From NCBI GenBank assembly GCA_910586705.1, contig CAJUJK010000016.1, positions 21,222 to 85,221 on the forward strand: a stretch of 64,000 bases of DNA. The letters run 5' to 3'. Made by a program: the position numbers and the translations under genes. The DNA is from an uncultured Lachnospiraceae bacterium (GTDB lineage Bacteria; Bacillota; Clostridia; Lachnospirales; Lachnospiraceae). The notes beneath the pieces are model-generated. The model saw nothing but the letters and a program-made list of their open reading frames with translations. It did not search any database and was not told the origin of the DNA. Every line of letters begins with the position of its first letter. Positions within the stretch are counted from its first letter, which is position 1. Below are positions 57,994-64,000 of this stretch, piece by piece.

Positions 57994-58182
57994 CTACGCC
58001 AGCACCAACGCCTTTTTCGGGCAAAGTTTTGCACATTTGCCACAGCCGATACACTTGTCATAATCAATCTGGGGCGCTTCAAAATCTTTCTGGCTTAACG
58101 CGCCCGCCGGGCAAACTTTTACAGCCGGGCATTTGTGGTTTTGAGGACAATGCTCCACTACAATGCTTAATTTTTTCTCCAT
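57994..58182 (-). CDS. Small 4Fe-4S ferredoxin-type protein
   Basis: The 62-residue protein has one canonical 4Fe-4S motif (CIGCGKCAKLCPKKA) near the C-terminus. In the N-terminal half it has Cys residues in HCPQNHKCPAVKVCPAGAL, an irregular spacing that could hold a second cluster. It is a cytoplasmic electron carrier or a redox subunit. AGGGAGGGAATC precedes the ATG. No redox partner is adjacent. Confidence 0.88.
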   Translation of the reverse strand: MEKKLSIVVEHCPQNHKCPAVKVCPAGALSQKDFEAPQIDYDKCIGCGKCAKLCPKKALVLA

Positions 58183-58577
58183 AAATCGATTCCCTCCCTC
58201 TTCTAATTCGTCGCTATGTCTGTTTCGTCACTTGGATTCGCACATTTGAAATGCAATCTCCACATGATTGCTCATAATCATTCTTTGATTGTCCAATATA
58301 AATTCCGATTGTGATTTGATGATTTTTAAGGGAAACATTAACTGTTATATTTGTTTATTAAAATCTCCGCCAACCCTTGAAAACACTAAGTTTATCGCAG
58401 GTGAACTTTCCCTTAAAGTTTCCCTTGTGTTATATCTTCTTGCAGGGCATTACGAACCCTGATAAGGGAAAAAATGAGGGAAACAAAATCACATAAAACA
58501 TTATAACACAAAATATACGGGAATTGGTAAACTGATTGAAATGCTTTCAAAAAATCAATGAAAAGAGGACAGATAAA
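58183..58577. other. AT-rich gap at the left edge of the accessory island
   Basis: No gene is supported in these 395 bp. They hold the leader of the ferredoxin gene and at least five TTTCCCTT or AAGGGAAA blocks between about 58330 and 58485, in both orientations, including paired blocks around ACGAACCCTGATAAGGG. The change to AT-rich DNA here may mark the boundary of an acquired region. Confidence 0.5.
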
Positions 58578-58817
58578 ATGAATATGATTTACGCAACATA
58601 CAATATCCACCATAACAGCATTGACGTATATACCTATGCAGGTTACTTCTTGCGGATAGACTGCAACAAAGCAGAAGAAGGTTTGAAAACCACTCCCTGC
58701 TCTGAATGTGCCTTAAATGCTCTGGCAATAGATGAGCCGCTTGAGTATGCAAGATTGTATCTTGAAGGAAATATGCAGATGTGGGTGGATGCGGAAGATA
58801 GTCTTGAGCTGTGGTAA
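58578..58817 (+). CDS. DUF6061-like protein, 79 aa
   Basis: The short soluble protein reads MNMIYATYNIHHNSIDVYTYAGYFLRIDC at its start, followed by CSECALNALAIDEPLEYARLYLEGNMQMWV. It resembles DUF6061 proteins, found in many Clostridia on or near mobile elements. The role is unknown. AGAGGACAG precedes the ATG at 58578; the frame opens earlier at 58536. Confidence 0.7.
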   Translation: MNMIYATYNIHHNSIDVYTYAGYFLRIDCNKAEEGLKTTPCSECALNALAIDEPLEYARLYLEGNMQMWVDAEDSLELW

Positions 58818-58818
58818 T

Positions 58819-58848
58819 TTTAATTCCCCCGAATTCGGGGGAATTAAA
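58819..58848. terminator. Perfect 30-bp palindromic bidirectional terminator
   Basis: The sequence is an exact palindrome, with TTTAATTCCCCCGAA as one half. It lies between the convergent DUF6061-like and KilA-N genes, with T-rich ends on both strands. Confidence 0.85.
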
Positions 58849-59649
58849 TCACTTCAAAATCTTTGTAGTCTGTTCTTCCAAAATAGACATCTGATGTATT
58901 GCAATTTTATTTAGTTTTATTAAGCGTTCTTTCTGGCTCAGCCCATCTTCTATCAGTACTGCATTGATGTTTTCCATGTTTGATAGGCATATCAATTCAT
59001 TTATACTTGCATAATCTCGAATATTGCCTTTTTTATCGGGGTTATTATCCCTCCATTGTTTCGCTGTCATACCAAATAAAGCCATATTCAGCACGTCAGC
59101 CTCCGATGCGTAGATGATAGAAGTCTGCTGTGCTGTAAGTTCCGGTGGAATAATATTGACCTTAATCGCATCAGTATGTATCCGATAATTAATTTTTGCC
59201 AATTCCCTTTTGGCACTCCATCCAAGCAGAGCCTGTTCTTCTTTCTTTAACCGTTCAAATTCCTTGATAAGATATAATTTGAATTGTGGAGATACCCAGC
59301 TTGCAAACTCAAATGCAATATCTTTATATGCGTATGTCCCTCCATACCGTCCTGCCTTTGCCACAATACCCTTTGAATTTGTGCGGGAAACCCACTGCTT
59401 AACCGACATAATAAAGCGGTTTAATCCCGCTCCCAGCATGATTTCTTCATAGGCAGCAACATTAAAATCTACATTATATATTTCTTCCCATATACCGAGA
59501 AATTCTATTGTATTCTTGTTGCGTAACCATTTTTCTATCAGAGAAGGTCCGTTATCAATTTTTCTTACCATATCCGTTAAAGAGATATAATCGTCTTCTT
59601 CAATCTGTAAGACTTGTATCTCTGTTCCGTCAACATTTAGTTTTCCCAT
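58849..59649 (-). CDS. KilA-N domain protein
   Basis: The 266-residue protein has an N-terminal KilA-N domain (about 10-125; DYISLTDMVRKI, IEKWLRNKNTIEFLGIWE, RYGGTYAYKDIAFEFASWVSPQFKLYLIKEFERL) and a C-terminal helical part. KilA-N proteins bind DNA and are typical of phages and mobile elements. The C-terminal part (ADVLNMALFGMTAKQWRDNNPDKKGNIRDYA) is the extension seen in many chromosomal copies. Its presence marks the start of the accessory island. Confidence 0.9.
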   Translation of the reverse strand: MGKLNVDGTEIQVLQIEEDDYISLTDMVRKIDNGPSLIEKWLRNKNTIEFLGIWEEIYNVDFNVAAYEEIMLGAGLNRFIMSVKQWVSRTNSKGIVAKAGRYGGTYAYKDIAFEFASWVSPQFKLYLIKEFERLKKEEQALLGWSAKRELAKINYRIHTDAIKVNIIPPELTAQQTSIIYASEADVLNMALFGMTAKQWRDNNPDKKGNIRDYASINELICLSNMENINAVLIEDGLSQKERLIKLNKIAIHQMSILEEQTTKILK

Positions 59650-59661
59650 AAGAAGATCCTT

Positions 59662-60111
59662 TCATTTAATAATCACATTCCATTTACCGTTTTCAATTAC
59701 ATATTGAAATTCCGTTAAATTATCATCTTCCATCACTTGAAGAAGTGGCGGTAAGTCATTTACAGTATTCATCTTTGACAGTTCTGACTTTTTTACCCAA
59801 ATCATTTCTCCCTCCTCTGATGATGTTACTTCTCCGAGAAATTCGTCTGTATGAAATAAAAATACAATGTACCGCCCATTCTCAATGGGAAATTGCTTGA
59901 TTCCACATAATCTTGGATTCTGAATATCAAGTCCGGTTTCCTCTTTCATTTCCCGAATGACAGCATCTATGATAGATTCATTTTTTTCAATATGTCCTCC
60001 GGGCAAAGTCAAACCTTTCCAATCATCTTTTAATCTGTTTTGTAGAAGGTAATTATCATTTCGATGAATCAGGCATAAAACCGTTAATTCGACATTTTCT
60101 GTTCTCTGCAC
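59662..60111 (-). CDS. Nudix hydrolase (MutT type)
   Basis: The 149-residue protein has the Nudix box GGHIEKNESIIDAVIREMKEETG. It resembles 8-oxo-dGTP diphosphatases with the segment LQNRLKDDWKGLTLPGG before the box. It starts at GTG, and the ribosome site GGAGGGATAG overlaps the end of the HAD gene, so the two are coupled. It is one of three Nudix genes within 5 kb. Confidence 0.88.
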   Translation of the reverse strand: MQRTENVELTVLCLIHRNDNYLLQNRLKDDWKGLTLPGGHIEKNESIIDAVIREMKEETGLDIQNPRLCGIKQFPIENGRYIVFLFHTDEFLGEVTSSEEGEMIWVKKSELSKMNTVNDLPPLLQVMEDDNLTEFQYVIENGKWNVIIK

Positions 60112-60114
60112 ACG

Positions 60115-60834
60115 CTATCCCTCCATGTACCGCTCTATTTCATTCCAATTCTTTACCGTCAAGATATTTATATCTTCTGTGTAAGGCAGATCAATCGCCC
60201 CTATGTACCATATCGGCAGAAGACCGGCATTTAAGGAGCCTTTCACATCGCATTCATACTGATCTCCGATATACCAGACTTCATCCGGCTGTAATTCAGC
60301 TTTTTCCAAAGCCAAATCAAATATCCTTTTGTTTGGTTTGCGGAAGATATAATTACTTGAGGTAATGATAAATTCAAAAGCATTTTCCGGAAGCAGTCTG
60401 TTAATACGCTCTGCAACCACAGAAGGGGCATAAGAAATATTGCTGATTACACCTGTGCGGATATCCTTGTTTTTCAAATATCTTAAAAAATCTTTTATCC
60501 CCTCTGTCGGCACTCCCGGAGCAGCGGCATTCCAGAATACCGTATTAATTTCAGAGTTGCTTAATGCAATCTCTATTCCCTGCGATTCATAAAGATAAGG
60601 CGTAAACATTGTGTCGGGTATCTCTATCTGAAATAAGTGCCTTTTCTCAGGATCAAATCTCCCAAGTTCCCGGTTAATTTCATTTGCTTTGGCTTGCACC
60701 TGCTCTGCCGACAAATGATACTTATTTTTTGTTGCATATCGTAAGACAGCCTCTGTTCCCTTTACCCCGTCAAACTTCGGTTCTGCAATCAGCGTCTGAC
60801 CATAATCAAACAATACCATTTTGGGTGTTTTCAT
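60115..60834 (-). CDS. HAD-superfamily hydrolase
   Basis: The 239-residue protein has HAD motif I, VLFDYGQTLI (Asp nucleophile; the second Asp is replaced by Gln), motif II GVISNIS, Lys in IFRKPNKRIF and motif IV WYIGDQYECDVKGSLNAG. The D-x-D to D-x-Q change is notable, since the second Asp normally acts as acid/base. It may be a weak phosphatase or have another role. The ATG at 60834 with GTGGAG was chosen. It starts one base after the Nudix stop upstream. Confidence 0.85.
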   Translation of the reverse strand: MKTPKMVLFDYGQTLIAEPKFDGVKGTEAVLRYATKNKYHLSAEQVQAKANEINRELGRFDPEKRHLFQIEIPDTMFTPYLYESQGIEIALSNSEINTVFWNAAAPGVPTEGIKDFLRYLKNKDIRTGVISNISYAPSVVAERINRLLPENAFEFIITSSNYIFRKPNKRIFDLALEKAELQPDEVWYIGDQYECDVKGSLNAGLLPIWYIGAIDLPYTEDINILTVKNWNEIERYMEG

Positions 60835-60835
60835 G

Positions 60836-61381
60836 TCATTTATCTCCACATTCAAAATATCCCTCTTGTATCAGCAATTCCAATACAAGTGCCTCTCGTT
60901 CCAACATTACCTGAGTGAAATCATCCAGTATCGTTTCCCTGTTTACACCTATTGCAAGCTGCGGCTCCAGAAATTCAAGCGTAAAGCCTTCGTCCGCTTC
61001 ATACTTGTCCAAATTTTGTTGTTCTATATCCTTTTTCACGCTACACAGGAAATAATAATTATCCTGTATAAAAATATCCTCTTTTGTACCTTTCTGAATG
61101 CGATGAACCTGCCCATATTCCTGAATTGAATCTCTAATAACACATAACCCCGTTTCCTCTAATACTTCTCTTATCAATGCATCTTCCATACATTCATCAG
61201 CTTCTATGCCTCCACCCGGAAATTTGTAATAATTATATTTCTTACTATATACCATTGCTATTTTTCCATCCTTAATGATGACAGCCCTTGCAGAAGGTCT
61301 GCTAAAAACGCTTCCGTTAGGAACATAATCTTTTTTGTCCATTTCAAATAAAATACGCATTTTATAATCTTCTACTTTCAT
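60836..61381 (-). CDS. Nudix hydrolase
   Basis: The 181-residue protein has the Nudix box GGGIEADECMEDALIREVLEETG preceded by MVYSKKYNYYKFPGG. The N-terminal extension (about 30 residues) and the longer C-terminus separate it from the MutT type at 59662. It lies in a four-gene minus-strand group with HAD, a second Nudix and a flavodoxin-like gene. The substrate is unknown. Confidence 0.88.
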   Translation of the reverse strand: MKVEDYKMRILFEMDKKDYVPNGSVFSRPSARAVIIKDGKIAMVYSKKYNYYKFPGGGIEADECMEDALIREVLEETGLCVIRDSIQEYGQVHRIQKGTKEDIFIQDNYYFLCSVKKDIEQQNLDKYEADEGFTLEFLEPQLAIGVNRETILDDFTQVMLEREALVLELLIQEGYFECGDK

Positions 61382-61428
61382 AAGTTTATCCTTCTTGATT
61401 GAATCCGCTCTGTAAAAAACAACTTGGC

Positions 61429-61983
61429 TTATTCGTTTTTCATAAAAAAATCATATATACTATTTAATCCCATAAGTGTGTTTTTGTCATTTATTGCAGG
61501 TCTTGTATTAGTGTTATGGCTATATACAACTTCATGAATGTTACTGCAGTTCATATGATGTAAAAGCGTACATGCTGTACTGTATGCTTTGTCTATATGA
61601 CCGTCACCACCTCCAACTAATATAACTGCTCCTTTCTTAGATTTTGCAATAGGTTCTTCATTCCTAAAAAATCTAGCGCAAAAATATGTTTGAAGTCTGC
61701 TCCCAACATCTAATAATTTTCCAGTCAACTCCGAAAAATAGAGCGGTGAAGCAATTAAAATGTTATCGCATTCCTGTATGTATTTATATATTTCCTGCAT
61801 TTCATCATTTATTGAGCAGCCATTATTTTTCCAACAGTTCCGACAATCAAGGCAAGCCGAAATATTACATCTATATGCATCAACAATTTTATATTCATCT
61901 ATCTTTTTTTCGGTAAATTTCTTAATAAGACTGCTTGTATCACCATTTATTCTTGGAGAACCATTCAATATCAAAGTTTTCAT
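61429..61983 (-). CDS. Flavodoxin-fold NAD(P)H-dependent FMN reductase-like protein
   Basis: The 184-residue protein matches the iron-sulfur-flavoprotein/WrbA-like reductases: ILNGSPRINGDTSSLIKKF (FMN phosphate loop), CLDCRNCWKNNGC (cysteine cluster) and ILIASPLYFSELTGKLLD. The CxxC-x4-C pattern may bind a 4Fe-4S cluster. Members reduce quinones or other small molecules. It is the first gene of the group, and TATAAT at 62025-62030 (minus strand) could be its -10 box. Confidence 0.85.
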   Translation of the reverse strand: MKTLILNGSPRINGDTSSLIKKFTEKKIDEYKIVDAYRCNISACLDCRNCWKNNGCSINDEMQEIYKYIQECDNILIASPLYFSELTGKLLDVGSRLQTYFCARFFRNEEPIAKSKKGAVILVGGGDGHIDKAYSTACTLLHHMNCSNIHEVVYSHNTNTRPAINDKNTLMGLNSIYDFFMKNE

Positions 61984-62076
61984 AACAACCCCATTTCGGA
62001 TCTTGTAAATAATCAGTTACAAATCTATTATATCATATTTGGGGGTGTTCATCATCAAAAAGTTATTATACTTAAC

Positions 62077-62110
62077 AAAGACCAAAGGGCTATCTCGCCC
62101 CTCGGTCTTT
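62077..62110 (-). terminator. Terminator at the 3' end of the relaxase gene
   Basis: AAAGACC (62077-62083) pairs with GGTCTTT (62104-62110), and GGGC pairs with GCCC inside. It overlaps the final codons of the relaxase fragment. Confidence 0.7.
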
Positions 62111-63212
62111 TCCCTTAAGAGTCCCTTGTTGTTGGTAATCTGCGGTTTTCTTTGGCGGATTCCTCAACCGCTCAAGCACACTTTCCTTATCTTTTTTTTG
62201 ATTATCATCCCCATAAGTTTTTTCCCATTTAGTCACTTGTTCCCTACATGCGATATAGGCATTGTAGGATTTGCGATAAATCCTGTAAAATTCCTGCACA
62301 TTTTGATAACAGTATCTTTTGACAATCCCCGACAATCCAACTTTAAGAAGGTCTATTTCCTCGTTCTTGCGGTCAATCCTGCTTTGCAGTTCCCCTTTTT
62401 TCGTCAGTTTCGCAAATCCCTTCAGACTGTCACGTTCAATCTCTAACTCATTGCGTTCCCTCTCTGCGTCAAAGATAATCCTGTTTTGGCGGTTTAGTTC
62501 CTTATAAATCTTTAGCAGCTTTGGATATGCGGCGGCTTCAGCAGACATAACAGGCTTGGGTGGTATCTGTGGTGTTTTCTGCTCTGTTGTCTGTGTTGGG
62601 GGCTGTAATTCCCGTTTCGGTGCTAACGAATTAGCAATCGGTTCTTTATGAGTGATTTTTTCCTGCGTTTGTACTTTATCCGTCTGCGGAATTATTTGTA
62701 CCATTCTTCCCTCGCTTGGCTCTGCAACCAGCTGTATCGTTTCTTTCTCAAAAAACTTTGCCGACAGTTCCCTTGCCTTATCCATTACTTTAGAAATCAG
62801 CAATGCCAACGCTGTAACAGCAGTCATAATAATACTTCCCAGACGTTCTGGCTGACTGCCAAATACATCACCCGATTCTCTGATGCGATCAGTAATATAT
62901 TCCTTTTTTATCTGTTGTATCTCCGTTTCAGAAACACCGCTGACAATCGCCCTGTCAACCTCTCTGTTCCAACGCATACGCATTTCGTTATCAATCTGTA
63001 TCTGTTCCGCTTTCGGGTTGTTTATTCCTATCTTCTTGGTGGCAAGATACAATCCGTTGCTGTCAAATACATGGAGTTTTTCTTTGCCATCTTTTACAAG
63101 AAGATTGATAAGGTCGGTATAAAAATGCTTTATTTCATCAACAAAATCTTCCTGCTTGAACAGCTTATTCTTGGCGGTAAAAAGACTGTGCTCATAGACT
63201 TCTCCTTTCTTT
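62090..63212 (-). pseudogene. MobA/MobL relaxase, C-terminal two thirds (inverted fragment)
   Basis: From about 63212 leftwards the minus strand encodes the middle and C-terminal part of a MobL-type relaxase: KKGEVYEHSLFTAKNKLF, KHFYTDLINLLVKDGKEKLHVFD, LYLATKKIGINNPKAEQIQ, then a hydrophobic segment (about ITAVTALALLISKV), a Pro/Gln linker and a coiled coil. The frame opens at GTG 63244, but its first 12 codons come from unrelated DNA. The missing N-terminal part lies on the opposite strand at 63418-63952. It may still be translated as a fragment. Confidence 0.88.
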
Positions 63213-63952
63213 TTAAGCCCTCGGCGTTTGAGAGCGAAATACACCTATTGCACAAACTTCGTTTATGCAGTGGGGATTTCGCCCCTGCGGGGAGCTAAGT
63301 CACGCCAGCGTGACTTGTTCCGCCATAAGGCGGATATGTTCGTAAACGTGCTGCCTATGCCGCCCACTCACAATCTGTCCTGCCGTACATCCGCTTTTCC
63401 TAGCCTGATACTGCCATTTGCAGGAGGGAGGACAAAGCACAATACAGAGACATTCATTTATACGCATGAGCAAGCTGCCCGATGTCAGGGGCAGGATCAC
63501 TTATATATCTAGCCACGCAAAGCAGGAAAACCTATATGCGGTTTATGAAACGGCAGACCGCCATTACTGGACGGAACTTGCTAAATGCAACCAGCAGGAA
63601 TTTCAAAAAAGCGGTACGGAGGGGAAGTGCATTGAGGCGAGGAAATTTATTATTGCGCTGCCTGAATCATTTCCCAATCTTTATGAGCCGGACAAACTGT
63701 TGCAGCTTTTTACAGACCGTTTCTATAAAAAGTATGGTGTGGAGTGTGTTTCAGCACTGCACCATAACAAACGAAAGACAAATTACCATATCCACCTTAT
63801 TTTTTCGGAACGGGAACTGTTGCATGAACCCATAGAAAAAACCGCCACCCGCAATATGTTCTATGATGAAAACGGGAAACACGTCCGAACCAAAAAAGAA
63901 ATACTTGACGAAAACTGGAATGTCCGCAAAGGCTGTAAAATTGTGAAGAAAG
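63205..63952. other. Inferred inverted segment (CTTTCTT/AAGAAAG ends)
   Basis: CTTTCTT (63205-63211) and AAGAAAG (63946-63952) are inverted copies at the two relaxase break points. Inverting the DNA between them would place the N-terminal half on the minus strand directly before the C-terminal half. The codons AAG AAA Gxx fall in the same phase in both, so the rejoined protein would read CKIVKKGEVYEHS and be about 550 residues long. Confidence 0.8.
63282..63333. other. oriT-like cluster of hairpins next to the relaxase
   Basis: Three inverted repeats lie in tandem: CCCC-TGC-GGGG (63282-63292), AAGTCACG-CCAG-CGTGACTT (63297-63316) and CCGCC-ATAA-GGCGG (63320-63333). They are just upstream of the relaxase N-terminal half, where the transfer origin of MobL-type elements usually lies. 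The nic site cannot be assigned. Confidence 0.6.
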
Positions 63953-63975
63953 ACCAACTATTAAAAGTCAAGTAG
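63418..63975 (+). pseudogene. MobA/MobL relaxase, N-terminal part
   Basis: The 185-codon frame encodes the catalytic N-domain of a MobL relaxase: STIQRHSFIRMSKLPDVRG, ITYISSHAKQENLYAVYETAD, ECVSALHHNKRKTNYHIHLIFSERELL (the two-histidine metal motif HIH) and TRNMFYDENGKHVRTKKEILDENW. It loses homology after KGCKIVKK and stops at 63973. The frame starts at TTG 63418 inside GCAGGAGGGAGG; an ATG at 63466 is also possible. The rest of the protein lies inverted at 62090-63212. Confidence 0.88.
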
Positions 63976-64000
63976 ATAAATGAAGAAATAAAAAGAAAAT

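Noticed and set aside
58413..58613. 66-codon minus-strand frame before the DUF6061-like gene
   Set aside because: It has no ribosome site, overlaps the plus-strand gene and has an AT-rich composition typical of non-coding DNA.
62648..63298. 216-codon plus-strand frame opposite the relaxase fragment
   Set aside because: It is a Phe/Leu-rich shadow of the relaxase coiled-coil and linker coding region.

Overview
The window looks like a chromosomal segment of an anaerobic, spore-forming member of the Clostridia, most likely Lachnospiraceae. I infer this from sporulation sigma factor SigH, rubrerythrin, a MntP gene behind a yybP-ykoY leader, the cobA-hemD fusion, strong AGGAGG ribosome sites and the style of the sugar ABC transporters. 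The species cannot be fixed from sequence alone. Most genes lie on the minus strand in long operons. The core is fairly GC-rich, with two AT-rich accessory stretches.

Layout. 1-6.4 kb: the end of an unknown plus-strand gene, then a minus-strand operon cysE-cysS-mrnC-rlmB followed by a surface SGNH hydrolase with a long Val-Ser-Gly-Asn repeat, an FkbM methyltransferase and a small helical protein. 6.7-13.4 kb: a GH3 glycosidase, a divergent AraC regulator and an oligosaccharide ABC importer without its own ATPase. 13.66-18.5 kb: tRNA-Thr(GGT) carrying a 4.77-kb integrated element bounded by 43-bp att repeats. Its integrase has two in-frame stop codons and it carries a YefM/YoeB toxin-antitoxin pair. 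18.5-29.2 kb: sigH, ispF, a MATE exporter, coaBC, coaX, a PanT-like ECF component, rubrerythrin, purC, a PIG-L deacetylase, and an SPFH protein with an Arc-like partner. 29.3-39.0 kb: one minus-strand operon combining a ribose/xylose-type ABC importer with a two-component system, two extra solute-binding proteins and a DUF5722 putative glycosidase. 39.3-42.6 kb: TrpB2, a chemoreceptor with an extracytoplasmic CZB-like domain and a small protein. 42.7-52.4 kb: a siroheme-precursor operon (hemA, sirC, hemC, cobA-hemD, hemB, hemL) led by an 861-residue FAD / rhodanese / siroheme-type Fe-S / ferredoxin fusion. 52.5-58.2 kb: an epimerase, a Mn riboswitch with mntP, a cytidylate-kinase-like protein, small unknowns, Nudix, an HTH/DUF6442 pair and a ferredoxin. 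58.2-64 kb: an AT-rich island with KilA-N, Nudix, HAD and flavodoxin genes, ending in a MobL relaxase.

The most notable observations are these. (1) The MobL relaxase is split into opposite-strand halves that rejoin exactly in frame if a ~735-bp segment containing oriT-like hairpins is inverted at a 7-bp repeat. (2) The tRNA-Thr element is a fossil with a doubly interrupted integrase but intact att sites, arm-site-like repeats and toxin-antitoxin. (3) The single-chain FAD-rhodanese-siroheme-ferredoxin enzyme heads its own siroheme operon. (4) A dispersed intergenic palindrome shows compensatory base changes in its stem. (5) A binding-protein-linked two-component system sits inside a sugar transporter operon. 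No CRISPR array, rRNA or prophage structural gene was seen.
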